From Apostichopus japonicus (taxonomy: Eukaryota; Echinodermata; Holothuroidea; Aspidochirotida; Stichopodidae): a DNA stretch of 64,000 bases. Under the pieces are notes generated by a model, which searched no databases, was not told the DNA's origin, and saw nothing but the letters and a program-made list of their open reading frames with translations. Location of the stretch: contig NC_092575.1 of NCBI RefSeq assembly GCF_037975245.1, positions 18,071,810 through 18,135,809 on the forward strand, in the 5' to 3' direction. Positions within the stretch are counted from its first letter, which is position 1, and every line of letters starts with the position of its first letter. Positions 1 through 12,200 of this stretch are shown piece after piece. Both the position numbers and the translations under genes were made by a program.

Positions 1-7
1 TCGCGGC

Positions 8-11
8 AAAA
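8..11 (-). terminator. Possible Pol III T-run terminator downstream of the B box (copy 1)
   Basis: The plus-strand AAAA gives TTTT on the minus strand, 17 bases past the B-box-like element. Four T is the shortest run that usually stops animal Pol III. A transcript started near 98 would end here at about 90 nt. The assignment depends on the boxes being real. Confidence 0.3.
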
Positions 12-28
12 GCAAACTGCCCCCACCT

Positions 29-39
29 GGTCTCGAGCC
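29..39 (-). promoter_or_regulatory. B-box-like Pol III promoter element (copy 1)
   Basis: The minus strand reads GGCTCGAGACC, which fits GGTTCGANNCC except for C in place of the first T. TFIIIC contacts the B box, and this T (tRNA position 54) is strongly conserved, so the canonical monomer's promoter is probably weakened. The element overlaps the CTCGAG palindrome at 32-37. Confidence 0.5.
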
Positions 40-47
40 CGCGATCC

Positions 48-51
48 AAAA
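48..51 (-). terminator. T run between the A and B boxes (copy 1)
   Basis: A second minus-strand TTTT falls between the two promoter boxes, and is TTTTT in the 27 copies with five A. In a working type 2 Pol III unit it would cut the transcript to about 50 nt, so it counts against efficient full-length transcription and supports reading the unit as a relic. Confidence 0.3.
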
Positions 52-59
52 TACGTCAC

Positions 60-77
60 GCTCTCGAGGTACAGAGC
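60..77. other. 5-bp hairpin inside the tRNA-like segment (copy 1)
   Basis: GCTCT at 60-64 pairs with AGAGC at 73-77 around an 8-base loop (65-72). It lies between the A-box-like and B-box-like elements, where a tRNA has its 5-bp anticodon stem and 7-base loop. The stem persists in most middle-block monomers, though several break it (cagaacaacc near 45405, 46963, 47119 and 48211; ctctagagg near 42281, 42747 and 43526 changes the loop). Confidence 0.5.
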
Positions 78-79
78 AA

Positions 80-91
80 CCAACCGCGCCA
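80..91 (-). promoter_or_regulatory. A-box-like Pol III promoter element (copy 1)
   Basis: The minus strand reads TGGCGCGGTTGG, which fits the eukaryotic A box TRGCNNARYNGG except for G in place of the A at position 7. It lies upstream of the B-box-like element with 40 bases between them, within the range tRNA-derived elements allow. It is repeated in every canonical monomer. Some middle-block copies change the core from CGCG to CGAG on the plus strand (for example near 33234, 36212 and 39032), which puts TC in place of GC in the variable NN positions. Confidence 0.5.
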
Positions 92-153
92 CGACAGCAG
101 TTGATATAAATCTATGTTCGTTTCTAATACTTAAACTTCCAGAGACCGTATAA

Positions 154-201
154 GATCGCGGCAAAAGCAAACTGCCCCCACCTGGTCTCGAGCCCGCGAT
201 C
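154..201. other. 8-bp perfect inverted repeat across the monomer boundary
   Basis: GATCGCGG (154-161) is the exact complement of CCGCGATC (194-201), leaving a 32-base loop. GAGACC (142-147) also complements GGTCTC (184-189). The two pairs interleave (A-B-A'-B'), an arrangement that could form a pseudoknot in RNA but not two simultaneous simple hairpins. It recurs in every canonical monomer. No function is claimed. Confidence 0.6.
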
Positions 202-3200
202 CAAAATACGTCACGCTCTCGAGGTACAGAGCAACCAACCGCGCCACGACAGCAGTTGATATAAATCTATGTTCGTTTCTAATACTTAAACTTCCAGAGA
301 CCGTATAAGATCGCGGCAAAAGCAAACTGCCCCCACCTGGTCTCGAGCCCGCGATCCAAAATACGTCACGCTCTCGAGGTACAGAGCAACCAACCGCGCC
401 ACGACAGCAGTTGATATAAATCTATGTTCGTTTCTAATACTTAAACTTCCAGAGACCGTATAAGATCGCGGCAAAAGCAAACTGCCCCCACCTGGTCTCG
501 AGCCCGCGATCCAAAATACGTCACGCTCTCGAGGTACAGAGCAACCAACCGCGCCACGACAGCAGTTGATATAAATCTATGTTCGTTTCTAATACTTAAA
601 CTTCCAGAGACCGTATAAGATCGCGGCAAAAGCAAACTGCCCCCACCTGGTCTCGAGCCCGCGATCCAAAATACGTCACGCTCTCGAGGTACAGAGCAAC
701 CAACCGCGCCACGACAGCAGTTGATATAAATCTATGTTCGTTTCTAATACTTAAACTTCCAGAGACCGTATAAGATCGCGGCAAAAGCAAACTGCCCCCA
801 CCTGGTCTCGAGCCCGCGATCCAAAATACGTCACGCTCTCGAGGTACAGAGCAACCAACCGCGCCACGACAGCAGTTGATATAAATCTATGTTCGTTTCT
901 AATACTTAAACTTCCAGAGACCGTATAAGATCGCGGCAAAAGCAAACTGCCCCCACCTGGTCTCGAGCCCGCGATCCAAAATACGTCACGCTCTCGAGGT
1001 ACAGAGCAACCAACCGCGCCACGACAGCAGTTGATATAAATCTATGTTCGTTTCTAATACTTAAACTTCCAGAGACCGTATAAGATCGCGGCAAAAGCAA
1101 ACTGCCCCCACCTGGTCTCGAGCCCGCGATCCAAAATACGTCACGCTCTCGAGGTACAGAGCAACCAACCGCGCCACGACAGCAGTTGATATAAATCTAT
1201 GTTCGTTTCTAATACTTAAACTTCCAGAGACCGTATAAGATCGCGGCAAAAGCAAACTGCCCCCACCTGGTCTCGAGCCCGCGATCCAAAATACGTCACG
1301 CTCTCGAGGTACAGAGCAACCAACCGCGCCACGACAGCAGTTGATATAAATCTATGTTCGTTTCTAATACTTAAACTTCCAGAGACCGTATAAGATCGCG
1401 GCAAAAGCAAACTGCCCCCACCTGGTCTCGAGCCCGCGATCCAAAATACGTCACGCTCTCGAGGTACAGAGCAACCAACCGCGCCACGACAGCAGTTGAT
1501 ATAAATCTATGTTCGTTTCTAATACTTAAACTTCCAGAGACCGTATAAGATCGCGGCAAAAGCAAACTGCCCCCACCTGGTCTCGAGCCCGCGATCCAAA
1601 ATACGTCACGCTCTCGAGGTACAGAGCAACCAACCGCGCCACGACAGCAGTTGATATAAATCTATGTTCGTTTCTAATACTTAAACTTCCAGAGACCGTA
1701 TAAGATCGCGGCAAAAGCAAACTGCCCCCACCTGGTCTCGAGCCCGCGATCCAAAATACGTCACGCTCTCGAGGTACAGAGCAACCAACCGCGCCACGAC
1801 AGCAGTTGATATAAATCTATGTTCGTTTCTAATACTTAAACTTCCAGAGACCGTATAAGATCGCGGCAAAAGCAAACTGCCCCCACCTGGTCTCGAGCCC
1901 GCGATCCAAAATACGTCACGCTCTCGAGGTACAGAGCAACCAACCGCGCCACGACAGCAGTTGATATAAATCTATGTTCGTTTCTAATACTTAAACTTCC
2001 AGAGACCGTATAAGATCGCGGCAAAAGCAAACTGCCCCCACCTGGTCTCGAGCCCGCGATCCAAAATACGTCACGCTCTCGAGGTACAGAGCAACCAACC
2101 GCGCCACGACAGCAGTTGATATAAATCTATGTTCGTTTCTAATACTTAAACTTCCAGAGACCGTATAAGATCGCGGCAAAAGCAAACTGCCCCCACCTGG
2201 TCTCGAGCCCGCGATCCAAAATACGTCACGCTCTCGAGGTACAGAGCAACCAACCGCGCCACGACAGCAGTTGATATAAATCTATGTTCGTTTCTAATAC
2301 TTAAACTTCCAGAGACCGTATAAGATCGCGGCAAAAGCAAACTGCCCCCACCTGGTCTCGAGCCCGCGATCCAAAATACGTCACGCTCTCGAGGTACAGA
2401 GCAACCAACCGCGCCACGACAGCAGTTGATATAAATCTATGTTCGTTTCTAATACTTAAACTTCCAGAGACCGTATAAGATCGCGGCAAAAGCAAACTGC
2501 CCCCACCTGGTCTCGAGCCCGCGATCCAAAAATACGTCACGCTCTCGAGGTACAGAGCAACCAACCGCGCCACGACAGCAGTTGATATAAATCTATGTTC
2601 GTTTCTAATACTTAAACTTCCAGAGACCGTATAAGATCGCGGCAAAAGCAAACTGCCCCCACCTGGTCTCGAGCCCGCGATCCAAAATACGTCACGCTCT
2701 CGAGGTACAGAGCAACCAACCGCGCCACGACAGCAGTTGATATAAATCTATGTTCGTTTCTAATACTTAAACTTCCAGAGACCGTATAAGATCGCGGCAA
2801 AAGCAAACTGCCCCCACCTGGTCTCGAGCCCGCGATCCAAAATACGTCACGCTCTCGAGGTACAGAGCAACCAACCGCGCCACGACAGCAGTTGATATAA
2901 ATCTATGTTCGTTTCTAATACTTAAACTTCCAGAGACCGTATAAGATCGCGGCAAAAGCAAACTGCCCCCACCTGGTCTCGAGCCCGCGATCCAAAAATA
3001 CGTCACGCTCTCGAGGTACAGAGCAACCAACCGCGCCACGACAGCAGTTGATATAAATCTATGTTCGTTTCTAATACTTAAACTTCCAGAGACCGTATAA
3101 GATCGCGGCAAAAGCAAACTGCCCCCACCTGGTCTCGAGCCCGCGATCCAAAATACGTCACGCTCTCGAGGTACAGAGCAACCAACCGCGCCACGACAGC

Positions 3201-6200
3201 AGTTGATATAAATCTATGTTCGTTTCTAATACTTAAACTTCCAGAGACCGTATAAGATCGCGGCAAAAGCAAACTGCCCCCACCTGGTCTCGAGCCCGCG
3301 ATCCAAAATACGTCACGCTCTCGAGGTACAGAGCAACCAACCGCGCCACGACAGCAGTTGATATAAATCTATGTTCGTTTCTAATACTTAAACTTCCAGA
3401 GACCGTATAAGATCGCGGCAAAAGCAAACTGCCCCCACCTGGTCTCGAGCCCGCGATCCAAAATACGTCACGCTCTCGAGGTACAGAGCAACCAACCGCG
3501 CCACGACAGCAGTTGATATAAATCTATGTTCGTTTCTAATACTTAAACTTCCAGAGACCGTATAAGATCGCGGCAAAAGCAAACTGCCCCCACCTGGTCT
3601 CGAGCCCGCGATCCAAAATACGTCACGCTCTCGAGGTACAGAGCAACCAACCGCGCCACGACAGCAGTTGATATAAATCTATGTTCGTTTCTAATACTTA
3701 AACTTCCAGAGACCGTATAAGATCGCGGCAAAAGCAAACTGCCCCCACCTGGTCTCGAGCCCGCGATCCAAAATACGTCACGCTCTCGAGGTACAGAGCA
3801 ACCAACCGCGCCACGACAGCAGTTGATATAAATCTATGTTCGTTTCTAATACTTAAACTTCCAGAGACCGTATAAGATCGCGGCAAAAGCAAACTGCCCC
3901 CACCTGGTCTCGAGCCCGCGATCCAAAATACGTCACGCTCTCGAGGTACAGAGCAACCAACCGCGCCACGACAGCAGTTGATATAAATCTATGTTCGTTT
4001 CTAATACTTAAACTTCCAGAGACCGTATAAGATCGCGGCAAAAGCAAACTGCCCCCACCTGGTCTCGAGCCCGCGATCCAAAATACGTCACGCTCTCGAG
4101 GTACAGAGCAACCAACCGCGCCACGACAGCAGTTGATATAAATCTATGTTCGTTTCTAATACTTAAACTTCCAGAGACCGTATAAGATCGCGGCAAAAGC
4201 AAACTGCCCCCACCTGGTCTCGAGCCCGCGATCCAAAATACGTCACGCTCTCGAGGTACAGAGCAACCAACCGCGCCACGACAGCAGTTGATATAAATCT
4301 ATGTTCGTTTCTAATACTTAAACTTCCAGAGACCGTATAAGATCGCGGCAAAAGCAAACTGCCCCCACCTGGTCTCGAGCCCGCGATCCAAAATACGTCA
4401 CGCTCTCGAGGTACAGAGCAACCAACCGCGCCACGACAGCAGTTGATATAAATCTATGTTCGTTTCTAATACTTAAACTTCCAGAGACCGTATAAGATCG
4501 CGGCAAAAGCAAACTGCCCCCACCTGGTCTCGAGCCCGCGATCCAAAATACGTCACGCTCTCGAGGTACAGAGCAACCAACCGCGCCACGACAGCAGTTG
4601 ATATAAATCTATGTTCGTTTCTAATACTTAAACTTCCAGAGACCGTATAAGATCGCGGCAAAAGCAAACTGCCCCCACCTGGTCTCGAGCCCGCGATCCA
4701 AAATACGTCACGCTCTCGAGGTACAGAGCAACCAACCGCGCCACGACAGCAGTTGATATAAATCTATGTTCGTTTCTAATACTTAAACTTCCAGAGACCG
4801 TATAAGATCGCGGCAAAAGCAAACTGCCCCCACCTGGTCTCGAGCCCGCGATCCAAAAATACGTCACGCTCTCGAGGTACAGAGCAACCAACCGCGCCAC
4901 GACAGCAGTTGATATAAATCTATGTTCGTTTCTAATACTTAAACTTCCAGAGACCGTATAAGATCGCGGCAAAAGCAAACTGCCCCCACCTGGTCTCGAG
5001 CCCGCGATCCAAAATACGTCACGCTCTCGAGGTACAGAGCAACCAACCGCGCCACGACAGCAGTTGATATAAATCTATGTTCGTTTCTAATACTTAAACT
5101 TCCAGAGACCGTATAAGATCGCGGCAAAAGCAAACTGCCCCCACCTGGTCTCGAGCCCGCGATCCAAAATACGTCACGCTCTCGAGGTACAGAGCAACCA
5201 ACCGCGCCACGACAGCAGTTGATATAAATCTATGTTCGTTTCTAATACTTAAACTTCCAGAGACCGTATAAGATCGCGGCAAAAGCAAACTGCCCCCACC
5301 TGGTCTCGAGCCCGCGATCCAAAATACGTCACGCTCTCGAGGTACAGAGCAACCAACCGCGCCACGACAGCAGTTGATATAAATCTATGTTCGTTTCTAA
5401 TACTTAAACTTCCAGAGACCGTATAAGATCGCGGCAAAAGCAAACTGCCCCCACCTGGTCTCGAGCCCGCGATCCAAAATACGTCACGCTCTCGAGGTAC
5501 AGAGCAACCAACCGCGCCACGACAGCAGTTGATATAAATCTATGTTCGTTTCTAATACTTAAACTTCCAGAGACCGTATAAGATCGCGGCAAAAGCAAAC
5601 TGCCCCCACCTGGTCTCGAGCCCGCGATCCAAAATACGTCACGCTCTCGAGGTACAGAGCAACCAACCGCGCCACGACAGCAGTTGATATAAATCTATGT
5701 TCGTTTCTAATACTTAAACTTCCAGAGACCGTATAAGATCGCGGCAAAAGCAAACTGCCCCCACCTGGTCTCGAGCCCGCGATCCAAAATACGTCACGCT
5801 CTCGAGGTACAGAGCAACCAACCGCGCCACGACAGCAGTTGATATAAATCTATGTTCGTTTCTAATACTTAAACTTCCAGAGACCGTATAAGATCGCGGC
5901 AAAAGCAAACTGCCCCCACCTGGTCTCGAGCCCGCGATCCAAAATACGTCACGCTCTCGAGGTACAGAGCAACCAACCGCGCCACGACAGCAGTTGATAT
6001 AAATCTATGTTCGTTTCTAATACTTAAACTTCCAGAGACCGTATAAGATCGCGGCAAAAGCAAACTGCCCCCACCTGGTCTCGAGCCCGCGATCCAAAAT
6101 ACGTCACGCTCTCGAGGTACAGAGCAACCAACCGCGCCACGACAGCAGTTGATATAAATCTATGTTCGTTTCTAATACTTAAACTTCCAGAGACCGTATA

Positions 6201-9200
6201 AGATCGCGGCAAAAGCAAACTGCCCCCACCTGGTCTCGAGCCCGCGATCCAAAATACGTCACGCTCTCGAGGTACAGAGCAACCAACCGCGCCACGACAG
6301 CAGTTGATATAAATCTATGTTCGTTTCTAATACTTAAACTTCCAGAGACCGTATAAGATCGCGGCAAAAGCAAACTGCCCCCACCTGGTCTCGAGCCCGC
6401 GATCCAAAATACGTCACGCTCTCGAGGTACAGAGCAACCAACCGCGCCACGACAGCAGTTGATATAAATCTATGTTCGTTTCTAATACTTAAACTTCCAG
6501 AGACCGTATAAGATCGCGGCAAAAGCAAACTGCCCCCACCTGGTCTCGAGCCCGCGATCCAAAATACGTCACGCTCTCGAGGTACAGAGCAACCAACCGC
6601 GCCACGACAGCAGTTGATATAAATCTATGTTCGTTTCTAATACTTAAACTTCCAGAGACCGTATAAGATCGCGGCAAAAGCAAACTGCCCCCACCTGGTC
6701 TCGAGCCCGCGATCCAAAATACGTCACGCTCTCGAGGTACAGAGCAACCAACCGCGCCACGACAGCAGTTGATATAAATCTATGTTCGTTTCTAATACTT
6801 AAACTTCCAGAGACCGTATAAGATCGCGGCAAAAGCAAACTGCCCCCACCTGGTCTCGAGCCCGCGATCCAAAATACGTCACGCTCTCGAGGTACAGAGC
6901 AACCAACCGCGCCACGACAGCAGTTGATATAAATCTATGTTCGTTTCTAATACTTAAACTTCCAGAGACCGTATAAGATCGCGGCAAAAGCAAACTGCCC
7001 CCACCTGGTCTCGAGCCCGCGATCCAAAATACGTCACGCTCTCGAGGTACAGAGCAACCAACCGCGCCACGACAGCAGTTGATATAAATCTATGTTCGTT
7101 TCTAATACTTAAACTTCCAGAGACCGTATAAGATCGCTGGCAAAAGCAAACTGCCCCCACCTGGTCTCGAGCCCGCGATCCAAAATACGTCACGCTCTCG
7201 AGGTACAGAGCAACCAACCGCGCCACGACAGCAGTTGATATAAATCTATGTTCGTTTCTAATACTTAAACTTCCAGAGACCGTATAAGATCGCGGCAAAA
7301 GCAAACTGCCCCCACCTGGTCTCGAGCCCGCGATCCAAAATACGTCACGCTCTCGAGGTACAGAGCAACCAACCGCGCCACGACAGCAGTTGATATAAAT
7401 CTATGTTCGTTTCTAATACTTAAACTTCCAGAGACCGTATAAGATCGCGGCAAAAGCAAACTGCCCCCACCTGGTCTCGAGCCCGCGATCCAAAATACGT
7501 CACGCTCTCGAGGTACAGAGCAACCAACCGCGCCACGACAGCAGTTGATATAAATCTATGTTCGTTTCTAATACTTAAACTTCCAGAGACCGTATAAGAT
7601 CGCGGCAAAAGCAAACTGCCCCCACCTGGTCTCGAGCCCGCGATCCAAAATACGTCACGCTCTCGAGGTACAGAGCAACCAACCGCGCCACGACAGCAGT
7701 TGATATAAATCTATGTTCGTTTCTAATACTTAAACTTCCAGAGACCGTATAAGATCGCGGCAAAAGCAAACTGCCCCCACCTGGTCTCGAGCCCGCGATC
7801 CAAAATACGTCACGCTCTCGAGGTACAGAGCAACCAACCGCGCCACGACAGCAGTTGATATAAATCTATGTTCGTTTCTAATACTTAAACTTCCAGAGAC
7901 CGTATAAGATCGCGGCAAAAGCAAACTGCCCCCACCTGGTCTCGAGCCCGCGATCCAAAATACGTCACGCTCTCGAGGTACAGAGCAACCAACCGCGCCA
8001 CGACAGCAGTTGATATAAATCTATGTTCGTTTCTAATACTTAAACTTCCAGAGACCGTATAAGATCGCGGCAAAAGCAAACTGCCCCCACCTGGTCTCGA
8101 GCCCGCGATCCAAAATACGTCACGCTCTCGAGGTACAGAGCAACCAACCGCGCCACGACAGCAGTTGATATAAATCTATGTTCGTTTCTAATACTTAAAC
8201 TTCCAGAGACCGTATAAGATCGCGGCAAAAGCAAACTGCCCCCACCTGGTCTCGAGCCCGCGATCCAAAATACGTCACGCTCTCGAGGTACAGAGCAACC
8301 AACCGCGCCACGACAGCAGTTGATATAAATCTATGTTCGTTTCTAATACTTAAACTTCCAGAGACCGTATAAGATCGCGGCAAAAGCAAACTGCCCCCAC
8401 CTGGTCTCGAGCCCGCGATCCAAAATACGTCACGCTCTCGAGGTACAGAGCAACCAACCGCGCCACGACAGCAGTTGATATAAATCTATGTTCGTTTCTA
8501 ATACTTAAACTTCCAGAGACCGTATAAGATCGCGGCAAAAGCAAACTGCCCCCACCTGGTCTCGAGCCCGCGATCCAAAATACGTCACGCTCTCGAGGTA
8601 CAGAGCAACCAACCGCGCCACGACAGCAGTTGATATAAATCTATGTTCGTTTCTAATACTTAAACTTCCAGAGACCGTATAAGATCGCGGCAAAAGCAAA
8701 CTGCCCCCACCTGGTCTCGAGCCCGCGATCCAAAATACGTCACGCTCTCGAGGTACAGAGCAACCAACCGCGCCACGACAGCAGTTGATATAAATCTATG
8801 TTCGTTTCTAATACTTAAACTTCCAGAGACCGTATAAGATCGCGGCAAAAGCAAACTGCCCCCACCTGGTCTCGAGCCCGCGATCCAAAATACGTCACGC
8901 TCTCGAGGTACAGAGCAACCAACCGCGCCACGACAGCAGTTGATATAAATCTATGTTCGTTTCTAATACTTAAACTTCCAGAGACCGTATAAGATCGCGG
9001 CAAAAGCAAACTGCCCCCACCTGGTCTCGAGCCCGCGATCCAAAATACGTCACGCTCTCGAGGTACAGAGCAACCAACCGCGCCACGACAGCAGTTGATA
9101 TAAATCTATGTTCGTTTCTAATACTTAAACTTCCAGAGACCGTATAAGATCGCGGCAAAAGCAAACTGCCCCCACCTGGTCTCGAGCCCGCGATCCAAAA

Positions 9201-12200
9201 TACGTCACGCTCTCGAGGTACAGAGCAACCAACCGCGCCACGACAGCAGTTGATATAAATCTATGTTCGTTTCTAATACTTAAACTTCCAGAGACCGTAT
9301 AAGATCGCGGCAAAAGCAAACTGCCCCCACCTGGTCTCGAGCCCGCGATCCAAAATACGTCACGCTCTCGAGGTACAGAGCAACCAACCGCGCCACGACA
9401 GCAGTTGATATAAATCTATGTTCGTTTCTAATACTTAAACTTCCAGAGACCGTATAAGATCGCGGCAAAAGCAAACTGCCCCCACCTGGTCTCGAGCCCG
9501 CGATCCAAAATACGTCACGCTCTCGAGGTACAGAGCAACCAACCGCGCCACGACAGCAGTTGATATAAATCTATGTTCGTTTCTAATACTTAAACTTCCA
9601 GAGACCGTATAAGATCGCGGCAAAAGCAAACTGCCCCCACCTGGTCTCGAGCCCGCGATCCAAAATACGTCACGCTCTCGAGGTACAGAGCAACCAACCG
9701 CGCCACGACAGCAGTTGATATAAATCTATGTTCGTTTCTAATACTTAAACTTCCAGAGACCGTATAAGATCGCGGCAAAAGCAAACTGCCCCCACCTGGT
9801 CTCGAGCCCGCGATCCAAAATACGTCACGCTCTCGAGGTACAGAGCAACCAACCGCGCCACGACAGCAGTTGATATAAATCTATGTTCGTTTCTAATACT
9901 TAAACTTCCAGAGACCGTATAAGATCGCGGCAAAAGCAAACTGCCCCCACCTGGTCTCGAGCCCGCGATCCAAAATACGTCACGCTCTCGAGGTACAGAG
10001 CAACCAACCGCGCCACGACAGCAGTTGATATAAATCTATGTTCGTTTCTAATACTTAAACTTCCAGAGACCGTATAAGATCGCGGCAAAAGCAAACTGCC
10101 CCCACCTGGTCTCGAGCCCGCGATCCAAAATACGTCACGCTCTCGAGGTACAGAGCAACCAACCGCGCCACGACAGCAGTTGATATAAATCTATGTTCGT
10201 TTCTAATACTTAAACTTCCAGAGACCGTATAAGATCGCGGCAAAAGCAAACTGCCCCCACCTGGTCTCGAGCCCGCGATCCAAAATACGTCACGCTCTCG
10301 AGGTACAGAGCAACCAACCGCGCCACGACAGCAGTTGATATAAATCTATGTTCGTTTCTAATACTTAAACTTCCAGAGACCGTATAAGATCGCGGCAAAA
10401 GCAAACTGCCCCCACCTGGTCTCGAGCCCGCGATCCAAAATACGTCACGCTCTCGAGGTACAGAGCAACCAACCGCGCCACGACAGCAGTTGATATAAAT
10501 CTATGTTCGTTTCTAATACTTAAACTTCCAGAGACCGTATAAGATCGCGGCAAAAGCAAACTGCCCCCACCTGGTCTCGAGCCCGCGATCCAAAATACGT
10601 CACGCTCTCGAGGTACAGAGCAACCAACCGCGCCACGACAGCAGTTGATATAAATCTATGTTCGTTTCTAATACTTAAACTTCCAGAGACCGTATAAGAT
10701 CGCGGCAAAAGCAAACTGCCCCCACCTGGTCTCGAGCCCGCGATCCAAAATACGTCACGCTCTCGAGGTACAGAGCAACCAACCGCGCCACGACAGCAGT
10801 TGATATAAATCTATGTTCGTTTCTAATACTTAAACTTCCAGAGACCGTATAAGATCGCGGCAAAAGCAAACTGCCCCCACCTGGTCTCGAGCCCGCGATC
10901 CAAAATACGTCACGCTCTCGAGGTACAGAGCAACCAACCGCGCCACGACAGCAGTTGATATAAATCTATGTTCGTTTCTAATACTTAAACTTCCAGAGAC
11001 CGTATAAGATCGCGGCAAAAGCAAACTGCCCCCACCTGGTCTCGAGCCCGCGATCCAAAATACGTCACGCTCTCGAGGTACAGAGCAACCAACCGCGCCA
11101 CGACAGCAGTTGATATAAATCTATGTTCGTTTCTAATACTTAAACTTCCAGAGACCGTATAAGATCGCGGCAAAAGCAAACTGCCCCCACCTGGTCTCGA
11201 GCCCGCGATCCAAAATACGTCACGCTCTCGAGGTACAGAGCAACCAACCGCGCCACGACAGCAGTTGATATAAATCTATGTTCGTTTCTAATACTTAAAC
11301 TTCCAGAGACCGTATAAGATCGCGGCAAAAGCAAACTGCCCCCACCTGGTCTCGAGCCCGCGATCCAAAATACGTCACGCTCTCGAGGTACAGAGCAACC
11401 AACCGCGCCACGACAGCAGTTGATATAAATCTATGTTCGTTTCTAATACTTAAACTTCCAGAGACCGTATAAGATCGCGGCAAAAGCAAACTGCCCCCAC
11501 CTGGTCTCGAGCCCGCGATCCAAAATACGTCACGCTCTCGAGGTACAGAGCAACCAACCGCGCCACGACAGCAGTTGATATAAATCTATGTTCGTTTCTA
11601 ATACTTAAACTTCCAGAGACCGTATAAGATCGCGGCAAAAGCAAACTGCCCCCACCTGGTCTCGAGCCCGCGATCCAAAATACGTCACGCTCTCGAGGTA
11701 CAGAGCAACCAACCGCGCCACGACAGCAGTTGATATAAATCTATGTTCGTTTCTAATACTTAAACTTCCAGAGACCGTATAAGATCGCGGCAAAAGCAAA
11801 CTGCCCCCACCTGGTCTCGAGCCCGCGATCCAAAATACGTCACGCTCTCGAGGTACAGAGCAACCAACCGCGCCACGACAGCAGTTGATATAAATCTATG
11901 TTCGTTTCTAATACTTAAACTTCCAGAGACCGTATAAGATCGCGGCAAAAGCAAACTGCCCCCACCTGGTCTCGAGCCCGCGATCCAAAATACGTCACGC
12001 TCTCGAGGTACAGAGCAACCAACCGCGCCACGACAGCAGTTGATATAAATCTATGTTCGTTTCTAATACTTAAACTTCCAGAGACCGTATAAGATCGCGG
12101 CAAAAGCAAACTGCCCCCACCTGGTCTCGAGCCCGCGATCCAAAATACGTCACGCTCTCGAGGTACAGAGCAACCAACCGCGCCACGACAGCAGTTGATA

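Larger units (their letters stand above)
25..98 (-). other. tRNA-like (SINE-head-like) segment of the monomer
   Basis: On the minus strand this stretch is laid out like the head of a tRNA-derived SINE. Seven bases (complement of 92-98) stand where the acceptor strand would be, then an A-box-like element at 91-80, a 5-bp stem with an 8-base loop (77-60) where the anticodon arm would lie, and a B-box-like element at 39-29. The would-be T stem keeps only 3 of 5 pairs and the D stem is poorly formed, so this is a degenerate relic and not a functional tRNA. I cannot say which tRNA it came from. Every monomer in the window carries it. The alternative is chance similarity, which the correct order and spacing of both boxes make less likely but do not exclude. 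Confidence 0.5.
1..155 (-). repeat. Reference monomer of the satellite (copy 1)
   Basis: This copy defines the phase used here. In plus-strand order it holds: a 4-A run (8-11), the complement of a B-box-like element (29-39), an A run (48-51), a CRE-like octamer on the minus strand (51-58), a 5-bp inverted repeat (60-64 with 73-77), the complement of an A-box-like element (80-91), an A+T-rich stretch with gatataaa (103-110), and a GAGACC (142-147) complementary to GGTCTC at 29-34. The plus strand is A+C rich (94 of 155 bases). The unit is close to nucleosome length, as in many satellites. I do not recognise it as a named satellite family. Confidence 0.95.

Noticed and set aside
32-68. Internal 31-bp sub-repeat (155 = 5 x 31)
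   Set aside because: TCTCGAG recurs 31 bases apart (31-37 and 62-68), but the other 31-bp windows do not align, so there is no five-fold substructure.
25-98. Functional tRNA gene
   Set aside because: The T stem keeps 3 of 5 pairs, the D arm is malformed, there is no acceptor pairing, and a T run interrupts it.
103-110. TATA box (gatataaa) on the plus strand
   Set aside because: An isolated A+T-rich match with no gene or initiator downstream; expected by chance in this A+T-rich third of the monomer.
1-155. CENP-B box marking a centromeric satellite
   Set aside because: No match to the TTCGNNNNANNCGGG pattern on either strand; ttcgtttctaatac at 117-130 lacks the CGGG half. Centromere identity cannot be judged from sequence alone.
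131-325. 64-codon minus-strand frame repeated every 155 bases
   Set aside because: It is longer than the monomer, overlaps its own next copy, and has no recognisable domain. It is the longest run a 155-bp frameshifting repeat allows by chance.
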